From an uncultured Oscillospiraceae bacterium (GTDB lineage Bacteria > Bacillota > Clostridia > Oscillospirales > Oscillospiraceae): a stretch of 64,000 bases of DNA. The position numbers were made by a program, and so were the translations under genes. The notes beneath the pieces were generated by a model. It made no database searches. It was not told the DNA's origin and worked only from the letters and a program-made list of their open reading frames with translations. Positions 31,421-38,853 of the stretch are shown here, piece by piece (the first letter of the stretch is position 1; each line of letters begins with the position of its first letter). Where the stretch lies: the NCBI GenBank assembly GCA_947626345.1, contig CANQSF010000006.1, forward strand, positions 1-64,000, read 5' to 3'.

Positions 31421-32411
31421 CAGCTGCGACGTGATCCGGGATCTGCTGCCGCTGTATGTGGACGGCGCCTGCAGCGAGGGCAGCCGCCGGCTGGTGGAGG
31501 AACACATCGCCGGCTGTCCCGCCTGCGCGGGGATGCTCTCCAAGCTGCGGGACAGCGCCTGCGAGGACAGCCTTCGCCAGGAGACCGCGGCGGTGCTGGC
31601 CCCCCGGCGGTGGCGCAACAGGGCCTTCGCCACCAGCTGCGCGCTGGCGGCGTTCCTGTGCGTGCCCGCCTGCATCACGGCGGTGCTGGGCCGTGGGCCC
31701 GGGGCGGAGTTCCCCCTGAGCTGGCTGTATCTGCTGGCCCCGTCGCTGCTGGTGGTCATGTCCGCCACCCTGCTGCCCCTGCGGTCCCGGCGCTATACGG
31801 GCCGTTGGACCCTGCTGGGCTATACGGCCAGCCTCATGGTGCTGCTGCTGGTGTGCTGCGCCTATACGGCGGAGGGGACCGGCGAGGCCGGCGGGACGAC
31901 GAAGATGTTTTTCCTCTCCGCGGCGGCGCTGTACGTGCTGTCGGCGGTGGTGATCGTGCCCTGGGCGGTGCGGCAGCTGCCGCTGACGGGGCCGTTCGCC
32001 CAGCGCCGCTGGCTGGCGGCGCTGGCCTGGGACGGATGGTTCGCGCTGCTGATCGCGGTGAGCGCGGCGGCCATGGCCCCGACGGGCCATACGGCGGCGC
32101 TGCTGCTGGGAGCGGCGGGCCTGGCGCTCATGCTGGCGGGGACGATCTGGTGTCTGCTGCGGTATCTGCCCATCCCCCGGCTGGCCCGGGAGGGGCTGTG
32201 CGTGACGGTGGCGGGCAACGGCTTCTGCTGGCTGGAGAGCACGGTCATGCGCCTGGTCGGCGCGGGTGAGAAGGCGGCCCTGTGGGGCCGGCGGACGGCG
32301 GTGGCGCTGCTCATCGCGTCCACGGCGGCGGGCCTGGCGATGGTGGCTGCCGGCGTATGGCGCGCCTGGCGGCAGAGCGTGAAAAAGACAGCCGGACCTG
32401 CCGGCGAGTGA
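31413..32411 (+). CDS. Zinc-finger (zf-HC2) anti-sigma membrane protein
   Basis: 332 aa. N-terminal ZAS domain with C-DVIRDLLPLYVDG and the zinc motif HIAGCPAC (about residues 29-36), then about eight TM helices from residue 73 (FATSCALAAFLCVPACITAV) to the end. It should hold the upstream sigma factor at the membrane until a signal arrives. The many TM helices are more than in simple one-helix anti-sigma factors. Confidence 0.87.
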   Translation: MDNSCDVIRDLLPLYVDGACSEGSRRLVEEHIAGCPACAGMLSKLRDSACEDSLRQETAAVLAPRRWRNRAFATSCALAAFLCVPACITAVLGRGPGAEFPLSWLYLLAPSLLVVMSATLLPLRSRRYTGRWTLLGYTASLMVLLLVCCAYTAEGTGEAGGTTKMFFLSAAALYVLSAVVIVPWAVRQLPLTGPFAQRRWLAALAWDGWFALLIAVSAAAMAPTGHTAALLLGAAGLALMLAGTIWCLLRYLPIPRLAREGLCVTVAGNGFCWLESTVMRLVGAGEKAALWGRRTAVALLIASTAAGLAMVAAGVWRAWRQSVKKTAGPAGE

Positions 32412-32429
32412 GAAATAACGGGAGATGCG

Positions 32430-33464
32430 ATGGCGATGAATAAATTCGGTTATTATCTGCGGGTGCTCAGCGGCATGCGGCTGAAGCGGTTCCTGCCCAT
32501 CCTGGAGCACGCCAGCCAGCTCAGCGGCAAGAGCAAGGCGTGGGTGGCGGCGGACATGGTCCGCTGCGCCAAGAAATACGGCGCCGGCTACCACGACTAT
32601 ATCCAGTTCGGCATGTACGATCTGACGGAGGAGCAGAAGGCCACCATGGTCACCCGGGTGGTGAACCGGGAGCTGGTGGACATCCTCAACGACGAGAGCC
32701 AGGCGGCCGTGCTGGACGACAAGGGCCTGTTCTACAAGACCTACGGCAAGTTCATGAAACGGCAGGTGCTGGATCTGGGCCGGGCCGGGGAGAGCGAGAT
32801 CGACGCCTTCCTCGCCGCCAACCGGCGGATGTTCTGCAAGCCCATCGCCGGGGACAGCGGCAAGGGCTGCTTCATCTACGAGGCGGCGGAGGGCCTGACC
32901 CGGGAGCAGTTTATGGCGGACATGACGGAGAAGGGCGTGGGCGTGTGCGAGCAGATCCTGGTCCAGCACCCCAAGCAGGCCGCCGTCAACCCGTACAGCC
33001 TCAACTGCATGCGGATGGTGACCCTCATCGACTCCGACGGCGTGCCCCACCTGATCTACGCGGTGCAGAAGTTCGGCGTCAAGGAGGTGCCCGTGGACAA
33101 TTACGGCCCCGGCGGCATCGGCTGCCGCGTGGACGTGGACACCGGCGTGGTCCGCTGGCCCGGGGTGCTGGGCGAGGGCTTCATGCGCCAGGTGTACACC
33201 GAGCATCCCGTCAGCCACGTGCCCTTCGTGGGCTATGAGGTGCCGTTTTTCAAGGAGGCCCGGGACATGGTCCTGGAGGCGGCCATGGTCACGCCCGCCA
33301 TGCGGTATGTGGGCTGGGACGTGGGCATCACCCCCGACGGCCCCGCCATCGTGGAGGGCAACGACTTTTCCGATTATCTGTTCTACCAGCACGTCCCCCA
33401 GACCCCGGACAAGATCGGGATGCTGCCGGTTTTTCAGAAATATGTGCCTGAGTTCAAACGCTGA
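32430..33464 (+). CDS. Sugar-transfer-associated ATP-grasp protein
   Basis: 344 aa. ATP-grasp fold of the PF14397 type (alpha-L-glutamate-ligase/YheCD-like): YKTYGKFMKRQVLDL, IAGDSGKGCFIYEA, the central KPI (FCKPIAGDSG) and the metal-binding end GWDVGITPDGPAIVEGNDFS. Such proteins sit in capsule or exopolysaccharide loci, but here the neighbours are an anti-sigma gene and AgcS, so the acceptor is unknown. SD GGGAGATG. Confidence 0.85.
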   Translation: MAMNKFGYYLRVLSGMRLKRFLPILEHASQLSGKSKAWVAADMVRCAKKYGAGYHDYIQFGMYDLTEEQKATMVTRVVNRELVDILNDESQAAVLDDKGLFYKTYGKFMKRQVLDLGRAGESEIDAFLAANRRMFCKPIAGDSGKGCFIYEAAEGLTREQFMADMTEKGVGVCEQILVQHPKQAAVNPYSLNCMRMVTLIDSDGVPHLIYAVQKFGVKEVPVDNYGPGGIGCRVDVDTGVVRWPGVLGEGFMRQVYTEHPVSHVPFVGYEVPFFKEARDMVLEAAMVTPAMRYVGWDVGITPDGPAIVEGNDFSDYLFYQHVPQTPDKIGMLPVFQKYVPEFKR

Positions 33465-33489
33465 ACCGTGAATCAAGGAGGACATTGTC

Positions 33490-34884
33490 ATGTGGGGGAA
33501 GATCTACGATTTTCTTGACACGCTGTGGGGCTATCCCATGCTGATCCTGCTGGTGGGCGGCGGGCTGTATTACGGCTTCCGCACTGTCTTCTTCCAGATC
33601 CGCTGCCTGCCCCTCATCTTCCGGAAGACCTTCGGGGAGATGTTCAAAAAGGACAAGAACGCGGACACGCTGGAGGGCACCCTGACGCCCTTCCAGGCTT
33701 TGTCCACAGTGCTGGCGGGCACGGTGGGCGCCGGCAACATCGCTGGCGTGGCCAGCGCCATCGCCGTGGGCGGCCCGGGGGCCCTGTTCTGGATGTGGGT
33801 CACCGCCATCTTCGGCATGATGACAAAGCTGGCGGAGGTGTCCCTGTCCATCCGCTACCGGAAAAAGGGCGAGGACGGGGAGTACTACGGCGGCCCCATG
33901 TACTACATCCGCAACGGTCTGGGCAAGGGCTGGCGGTGGCTGGCAGCCATCTTCTCTGTGGCCATGATCCTGCTGGTGCTGACGGACGCCTCCTTCGTGC
34001 AGGTCAATACCGCCGCTGAGGCCCTCAACTCCTCCTTCCATATCCCCAACTACGTCACCGGCATCGTCATCGCCGTGGTGAGCCTGGTCGTCGCCATCAG
34101 CGGCACCAAGGGCATCGGCAAGTTCTGCAGCGCAGTGGTGCCTCCCATGTGCCTGCTGTACATCGTGGCCTGCGTGGTGGTCATCATCACCAATATCTCC
34201 AACGTGGGCAGCGCCTTCGCCATGGTGTTCAAGTACGCCTTCACCCCCATGGGCGCGGTGGGCGGCTTCACCGGCTCGGCCGTGATGCTGACCATGACCA
34301 AGGGCGGCGCCCGGGGCATCTTCTCCAACGAGGCCGGCGAGGGCACGGCCGCCACCGTCCACGCCACCGCCAAGACCGATCACCCCATCCACCAGGGCTT
34401 CTACGGCGTGGTGGAGGTGTTCATCGACACCATCGTCATCTGCACCCTCACCGGCATCGCGCTGCTCAGCTGCGGGTCCGACCTGTGGACCTTCGTGGGC
34501 GAGGACGGGGAGCTGCTGCAGGGCGTGGCCCTGACCTTCGAGGCCTTCCGCCGGACCTTCGGCAACGTGGGCGTAGGCGTGATGGGCGTGTGCGTGTTCC
34601 TGTTCACCTACTCCTCCTATCTGGGCTTCTTCGTGGAGTTCCGCACCAGCCTGGAGTACGTGTTCCACGACAAGGTGGTCAAGTATCTGAAGTGGATCTT
34701 CTTCGCCATCCCCCTGGTCTCCGCCTGGCTGGAGGTCAGCTTCATCTGGGATATGGCCGACATGGTGGTGGGCTTCATCTTCATCCCCAACATGATCGCC
34801 ATCCTGGCGCTGAGCCCTCAGGTGCTGGAGATGCTGAAGGACTATACCGCCAAGTGCAAGGCGGAAAAACAGCTCAGATCATAA
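33490..34884 (+). CDS. Alanine/glycine:cation symporter (AgcS family)
   Basis: 464 aa, about ten TM helices. Family signatures are TVGAGNIAGVASAIAVGGPG, FWMWVTAIFGMMTKLAEV, YYGGPMYYI and GGARGIFSNEAGEGTAATVH. It takes up small neutral amino acids with Na+. SD AAGGAGGA before the ATG. A terminator follows at once. Confidence 0.95.
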   Translation: MWGKIYDFLDTLWGYPMLILLVGGGLYYGFRTVFFQIRCLPLIFRKTFGEMFKKDKNADTLEGTLTPFQALSTVLAGTVGAGNIAGVASAIAVGGPGALFWMWVTAIFGMMTKLAEVSLSIRYRKKGEDGEYYGGPMYYIRNGLGKGWRWLAAIFSVAMILLVLTDASFVQVNTAAEALNSSFHIPNYVTGIVIAVVSLVVAISGTKGIGKFCSAVVPPMCLLYIVACVVVIITNISNVGSAFAMVFKYAFTPMGAVGGFTGSAVMLTMTKGGARGIFSNEAGEGTAATVHATAKTDHPIHQGFYGVVEVFIDTIVICTLTGIALLSCGSDLWTFVGEDGELLQGVALTFEAFRRTFGNVGVGVMGVCVFLFTYSSYLGFFVEFRTSLEYVFHDKVVKYLKWIFFAIPLVSAWLEVSFIWDMADMVVGFIFIPNMIAILALSPQVLEMLKDYTAKCKAEKQLRS

Positions 34885-34890
34885 ACCGAA

Positions 34891-34918
34891 AAGCCGCCCG
34901 GAAGGGCGGCTTTTTCGT
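34891..34918 (+). terminator. Terminator after the AgcS gene
   Basis: AAAGCCGCCC, loop GGAA, GGGCGGCTTTTT. Confidence 0.9.
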
Positions 34919-34932
34919 GGCATCGCCCGCTC

Positions 34933-34987
34933 TTGACAAACGGCGGGGATATGATATAATCATACCACATTTAGGAATTATTCCTAA
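34933..34987 (+). promoter_or_regulatory. Rubrerythrin promoter with TTAGGAAT palindrome at the start site
   Basis: TTGACA (34933-34938)-N16-TATAAT (34955-34960). The perfect palindrome TTAGGAAT-T-ATTCCTAA (34971-34987) lies about 10 bp downstream of the -10, over the early transcribed region. It shares TTAGG/CCTAA ends with the feo boxes and also resembles a Per/Fur-type box. Confidence 0.8.
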
Positions 34988-35010
34988 TCATTTTCAGGAG
35001 GTATATACAT

Positions 35011-35556
35011 ATGGCAAAGTGGAAATGCCCCGTTTGCGGTTACATTCATGAGGGCGACACGCCCCCCGAGGCCTGCCCGCAGTGCAAGGTCCCCGGCTCG
35101 AAGTTCGTCAAGATGGAAGAAGCGGAGATGACCTGGGCCGCCGAGCACGTGGTGGGCGTGGCCAAGGGCGTCGATCCTGAGATCCTGGAGGGCCTGCGCG
35201 CCAACTTCACCGGCGAGTGCACCGAGGTGGGCATGTATCTGGCCATGGCCCGCGTGGCGCACCGCGAGGGCTATCCCGAGATCGGCCTGTACTGGGAGAA
35301 GGCCGCCTACGAGGAGGCCGAGCACGCCGCCAAGTTCGCCGAGCTGCTGGGCGAGGTGGTCACCGACTCCACCAAGAAGAACCTGGAGATGCGCGTGGAG
35401 GCCGAGAACGGCGCCACCGCCGGCAAGTTCGAGCTGGCCAAGAAGGCCAAGGCCCTGAACCTGGACGCCATCCACGACACCGTCCATGAGATGGCTCGCG
35501 ACGAGGCCCGCCACGGTAAGGCTTTCAAGGGCCTGCTGGAGCGCTACTTCAAGTAA
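35011..35556 (+). CDS. Reverse rubrerythrin (NADH peroxidase type)
   Basis: 181 aa. The rubredoxin-like Fe(SCys)4 domain comes first ([21 protein letters not shown], residues 6-35), then the four-helix diiron domain with [21 protein letters not shown] and [13 protein letters not shown]. The order is that of reverse rubrerythrins, which reduce H2O2 to water in strict anaerobes. SD CAGGAGGT. Expressed with the rubredoxin gene 12 bp downstream. Confidence 0.95.
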   Translation: MAKWKCPVCGYIHEGDTPPEACPQCKVPGSKFVKMEEAEMTWAAEHVVGVAKGVDPEILEGLRANFTGECTEVGMYLAMARVAHREGYPEIGLYWEKAAYEEAEHAAKFAELLGEVVTDSTKKNLEMRVEAENGATAGKFELAKKAKALNLDAIHDTVHEMARDEARHGKAFKGLLERYFK

Positions 35557-35568
35557 GGAGACCGCGGC

Positions 35569-35724
35569 ATGAAGAAGTATGTGTGCCCCTGCGGCTACGA
35601 GTACGACCCGGCCGTGGGCGACCCCGAGCACGGCGTGGCCCCCGGCACCGCCTGGGAGGACGTGCCCGCCGACTGGGAGTGCCCCGTCTGCGGCATGGGC
35701 AAGGACGCCTTCGAAGAGGCGTAA
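35569..35724 (+). CDS. Rubredoxin with a one-residue-short first Cys motif
   Basis: 51 aa. The second iron motif is standard ([13 protein letters not shown]), as are [24 protein letters not shown]. The first reads [10 protein letters not shown], that is CxC-G instead of CxxC-G. All four Cys are present, so iron binding is likely with an altered loop. It should donate electrons to the rubrerythrin encoded just before it. Confidence 0.93.
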   Translation: MKKYVCPCGYEYDPAVGDPEHGVAPGTAWEDVPADWECPVCGMGKDAFEEA

Positions 35725-35738
35725 AGGTAAGGAAAAAA

Positions 35739-35769
35739 GAGAGGACAGCAAACGCTGTCCTCTCTTTTT
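35739..35769 (+). terminator. Terminator of the rubrerythrin-rubredoxin operon
   Basis: GAGAGGACAGC (35739-35749), loop AAAC, GCTGTCCTCTC (35754-35764), then TTTTT. Confidence 0.92.
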
Positions 35770-35778
35770 GTGTGTGCT

Positions 35779-36312
35779 TTATTTTTTCCTGTACGTTACT
35801 TCAAGGCCGCTATCAGGATCATAAAACCACGATACTTGATACTTATCGTTTTCTTCAGTCTGGCGGCCCATTATTGCAGATGTATTTTTCATTTGCGTAT
35901 AGACAGAATCAGGGAATCCAAACTCGTTATTCGCGTATTGGATGGCTTCCAAAGCCTTCTTTTGTGCGCCTGGCAATAAGAGGGCTCTTGCTGTAGAATC
36001 CATATTTTCGTATGAATCCGGATATGTGTCGATCGTGAAATAACCCCTGCCGCTGGCGAGTTGGCCTGCGATTTGAAGACACTCTTTCTCTACCTTGTCA
36101 AATTCAGTAGGGATTAGCATGATGGCGGCAATGATGGCCGCAACGATAACAACGGCAATCACGCTAAAGATTATTATCTTCTTTTTTTCTGTTTTTTTCT
36201 TGCCTGTGATGTGTGCGCTCGTTTTATTCTCTGGTGGAGTTACGGTTTCTTCCGAAGTGGTTGGCACTTCATCAACTTTTTCATCTGCTTGCTTTTGTGG
36301 ATTTTCGTTCAT
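35779..36312 (-). CDS. Single-pass membrane-anchored orphan protein
   Basis: 177 aa, not recognised. A charged, Thr/Glu-rich cytoplasmic N-terminus (residues 1-43), a KKKTEKKK stop-transfer run, one TM helix (about 46-68, IIIFSVIAVVIVAAIIAAIM) and an extracellular domain of about 105 aa containing YFTIDTYPDSYENMDSTARA and ending YQVSWFYDPDSGLEVTYRKK. The gene is AT-richer than its neighbours. It lies behind the structured leader at 36340-36509. ATG 36312 has SD AGAGAGGAAA. Confidence 0.65.
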   Translation of the reverse strand: MNENPQKQADEKVDEVPTTSEETVTPPENKTSAHITGKKKTEKKKIIIFSVIAVVIVAAIIAAIMLIPTEFDKVEKECLQIAGQLASGRGYFTIDTYPDSYENMDSTARALLLPGAQKKALEAIQYANNEFGFPDSVYTQMKNTSAIMGRQTEENDKYQVSWFYDPDSGLEVTYRKK

Positions 36313-36339
36313 GGTTTTTTCCTCTCTTTCTTCTATAAA

Positions 36340-36532
36340 ATAAAAAGTGTGCGGGACAAAGCCCGCACACGAAAAACACGAGCTCCGTCCTGTTGCCACA
36401 CAAGTCGTCTCACAGCATCCGCACGTGAAACAAGAGCCCGCATTTTTACCAAAAGGTAAAAACGCGCACGGATGCTAAGAGTATTGACTTGTGTGGCAAA
36501 ACTAGTATATCACGCCTGGGAAACGATTACAA
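36340..36532 (-). promoter_or_regulatory. Promoter and structured leader, copy 1 of the CCACACA family
   Basis: Minus strand TTGTAA (36532-36527)-N17-TATACT (36509-36504). The transcript then forms a 14-bp stem TTGCCACACAAGTC/GACTTGTGTGGCAA (36499-36486 with 36406-36393), an inner stem AGCATCCG/CGGATGCT and a hairpin TTTTTACC/GGTAAAAA. Next comes a terminator hairpin GTGTGCGGG/CCCGCACAC (36347-36370) with a T run, 30 nt before the gene. A 36-codon open frame begins inside (MRALVSRADAVRR), with no good SD. Confidence 0.75.
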
Positions 36533-36542
36533 GCGCCATAAC

Positions 36543-36572
36543 AAAAAAGCCTCCCCTGGGAAGGGGAGGCTT
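36543..36572 (-). terminator. Terminator of the murT-gatD operon
   Basis: Minus strand AAGCCTCCCC, loop TTCCCA, GGGGAGGCTT followed by TTTTG. Confidence 0.88.
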
Positions 36573-36595
36573 TGCGTCGGGAGGGGATGATCCGG

Positions 36596-37303
36596 TCAGT
36601 AGAGGAACCCACGCTCGGGCTGGGAGAACTGCTCCAGCCGGTGGGTGTAAACGTCCATGGCGGCCTCCTCGAAGGCCAGGGTGGGCTCCGCCACCCCCAT
36701 CAGCCCCAGCAGATACTTGGCGAAGGGCGGGTTCAGCACCACCAGCGGCCCCAGCAGATAGGTGAGCATCAGATTGTTGCGCCGCAGCCCCTCCGCCGCC
36801 AGGGAGGAGTCCAGCCCCGCGCCCCGGACGGTGCGGAACAAACCGTCGCCGTTCATGCCGTAGGAGTGGCCGAACTGGCTCTTGAAGCCCACGATGTCCA
36901 TGTCCCCCAGCTTTCCCAGATAGAGGGAGTTGTAGCGGCTCATCATGTGTCGGTCGGAGTGGATGGGGAACAGGTTCAGCATGGCCTCCCGGGAGCCGTC
37001 CTCATTCTCGATGTACTCGCCGAAGATCTCCAGGGCGTTGCCGGTGATGAGGGTGACGCCGCCGGCGTCGGTGCGGCGGACCAGGCCCTCCAGATAGGGG
37101 GCGAAGGCGTCCCGGACGATGGTCTGGCCCCGCTCGGTGGTGCCGCCCATGGTCACCAGGGCCACGTCCTCCGTCAGGAAGCGGGGGGCGTCGTGCAGGC
37201 TGGTGCGGACCACCTCCGCGCCCGAGGAGCGGGCCAGGTATTCCGCGTTGGCCAGGTCGCCGTACAGGTTGCACAGCTCCGGATACAGGATCTCGATGAT
37301 CAT
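36596..37303 (-). CDS. gatD: GatD-like glutamine amidotransferase subunit without nucleophile
   Basis: 235 aa, class I amidotransferase fold of the GatD/CobQ type that normally supplies ammonia to MurT for amidation of lipid II D-Glu. The nucleophile elbow, normally CGGxQ, reads LITGNALEIFG, so Thr87 replaces the Cys. The His of TYLHGP is Leu184 (TYLLGP). Everything else is well kept (FGHSYGMNG, NNLMLTYLLGPLVVLNPPFA). It overlaps the murT gene by 4 bp. Glutaminase activity looks lost; it may only scaffold MurT. Confidence 0.85.
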   Translation of the reverse strand: MIIEILYPELCNLYGDLANAEYLARSSGAEVVRTSLHDAPRFLTEDVALVTMGGTTERGQTIVRDAFAPYLEGLVRRTDAGGVTLITGNALEIFGEYIENEDGSREAMLNLFPIHSDRHMMSRYNSLYLGKLGDMDIVGFKSQFGHSYGMNGDGLFRTVRGAGLDSSLAAEGLRRNNLMLTYLLGPLVVLNPPFAKYLLGLMGVAEPTLAFEEAAMDVYTHRLEQFSQPERGFLY

Positions 37304-38682
37304 TTCGCCGCCTCCTCCCCCAGGGTCTTGACCTTCTCCCGGACCTTGTAGGCCAGGGCCAGGGAGTCGGTGCCGTAGAACATATATACCCGGCTGCCGG
37401 GCTCGAACCGCAGCAGCTCCGCGGCGGCGAATTCGTCCTCCTCGCAGTCGATCCGCTCCGCCGGGACCCCCGCCAGCAGCAGCCGCAGCCGGTAATCCCG
37501 GGCCCGGGGGCCGGTGGCCACGATGTGGAAGACGTCGTCGCTGGCCAGGAATTCAAAGTCGCAGTCGTACAGCCAGCAGACGTTCTCCGACCAGTGCTTC
37601 TCATCGCCCAGGCAGTTCATCATCAGCAGCAGTTCCTTGCGCCCGGGCTGGTGGGACACGTAATCGAAGGCCCGGGAGCAGGCCAGGGCGTTTTTCTCCT
37701 TGGCCATCTGCATCACCAGTTCCACGTTCCCCACCCGCTCCACGTTGTAGCGGGTCTCCACGATGCCCGTCCTGTCCATGTAGCCGGCGATCTCGGCGTG
37801 GCTCATGCCCAGCTGGCGCAGCAGCGCGGCGGCGGTGACCATGTTATAGATGTTGAATATCCCGTCGGAGAGCAGGCGGTAGACGTGGCTGTCGCCGCCC
37901 TCGCCGCTGTCGGCGATGGTCATGGTCATGTGCTCCGTGTCCACGTCCCGGCCCTCCACGTCGTACTCCGGCGCCCGGAAGCCGCACTTGGGGCAGTAGG
38001 CCTTGCCGATGTGGTGGTAGCGCAGGTATTCGTACTGCAGCTCCCCGCTGCACTTGGGGCAGATCTGGTTGTCGTTGATCAGGTTCACGCACTTGGTCAC
38101 GTCCGTGGCCATCCGGCGGATGCCGAAGTAGACCCGGGGGTTGTCCGGGGCCACGGAGCTGGCGATCAGATCGTCCGCGTTCACCACCAGCTTCGTCTCC
38201 GGGGGGATGCTGTCGGTGAGGAAGTCGGCGATGTAGTGGGGGTGGGCGTTGCGCATGATGGAGTCCCGGAACAGGTTGGTCAGCACCAGATAATCCGGCT
38301 TGATGAAGGGATAGATACGCTTGGAGGACCGCTCGTCGATCTCCAGCACCGCCACGTGGTACTTGGACCGGTTGAAGATGCTGACCCCATTCACGAGACT
38401 GGTGGAGATGCCGGAGGCGATGTTGGAGCCGAAGCGGTTGTTGAGCACCTTCCGCCCGCTCATCTCCAGCACGTCGCACAGAAGGTTGGACACGGTGGTC
38501 TTGCCGTTGGTGCCTGTGACGGCGATGGTGTGCTCCGGCTTGCCCACATACCGCAGAAAGTCGGGGCATATCTTCAGTGCCAGCTCGCCGGGGAAATTGG
38601 TGCCGTTGTGGCCGGTGAGCTTCAGCGCCGGGCGGGACAGCTTGGCCGCCCACAGCGCCGCGTAAAACTGCAGCTTGCTCAT
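37300..38682 (-). CDS. murT: MurT-like Mur ligase (DUF1727)
   Basis: 460 aa. ATP-binding TGTNGKTT (residues 56-63), the MurT-specific Cys4 zinc ribbon (C208, C211, C230, C233 in CPKC...CPKC) and the C-terminal DUF1727 domain. With GatD it normally amidates the second stem-peptide residue of lipid II. The acidic residue MurT contributes to the amidotransferase triad (G-x-D-x-SW context) seems to be Asn367 here (SENVCWLYDCDFE), matching the damaged GatD. SD GAGAGATG before ATG 38682. Confidence 0.9.
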   Translation of the reverse strand: MSKLQFYAALWAAKLSRPALKLTGHNGTNFPGELALKICPDFLRYVGKPEHTIAVTGTNGKTTVSNLLCDVLEMSGRKVLNNRFGSNIASGISTSLVNGVSIFNRSKYHVAVLEIDERSSKRIYPFIKPDYLVLTNLFRDSIMRNAHPHYIADFLTDSIPPETKLVVNADDLIASSVAPDNPRVYFGIRRMATDVTKCVNLINDNQICPKCSGELQYEYLRYHHIGKAYCPKCGFRAPEYDVEGRDVDTEHMTMTIADSGEGGDSHVYRLLSDGIFNIYNMVTAAALLRQLGMSHAEIAGYMDRTGIVETRYNVERVGNVELVMQMAKEKNALACSRAFDYVSHQPGRKELLLMMNCLGDEKHWSENVCWLYDCDFEFLASDDVFHIVATGPRARDYRLRLLLAGVPAERIDCEEDEFAAAELLRFEPGSRVYMFYGTDSLALAYKVREKVKTLGEEAAK

Positions 38683-38758
38683 CTCTCGTACCCTGTGCTT
38701 CCTCGCCCGAAGGCGTGTTTGCCGGTCTCAGTATGCCCAAAAAGCGGGGCGGGCCGGC

Positions 38759-38804
38759 ATTATGTTGACATAATCATTATAATACATCGCCCGGGGAAAG
38801 TCAA
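38759..38804 (-). promoter_or_regulatory. murT-gatD promoter with palindrome over the start site
   Basis: Minus strand TTGACT (38804-38799)-N17-TATAAT (38781-38776). The perfect palindrome ATTATGTTGACATAAT (38759-38774) covers the expected transcription start. Confidence 0.8.
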
Positions 38805-38818
38805 ATCAAGGCAGGAAA

Positions 38819-38846
38819 AGGCCCCGGACGGGCGGTCCGGGGCCTG
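38819..38846 (-). terminator. Terminator after the DUF4015 gene
   Basis: GGCCCCGGAC/GTCCGGGGCC with a five-base loop, TTTTCC following on the minus strand. Confidence 0.85.
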
Positions 38847-38853
38847 TGGGAGG

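Noticed and set aside
36340..36509. Leader copy 1 as 6S RNA
   Set aside because: The long stem with internal loops is reminiscent, but there are several copies, each with a terminator just before a gene, and there is no clear open-promoter-like central bubble.
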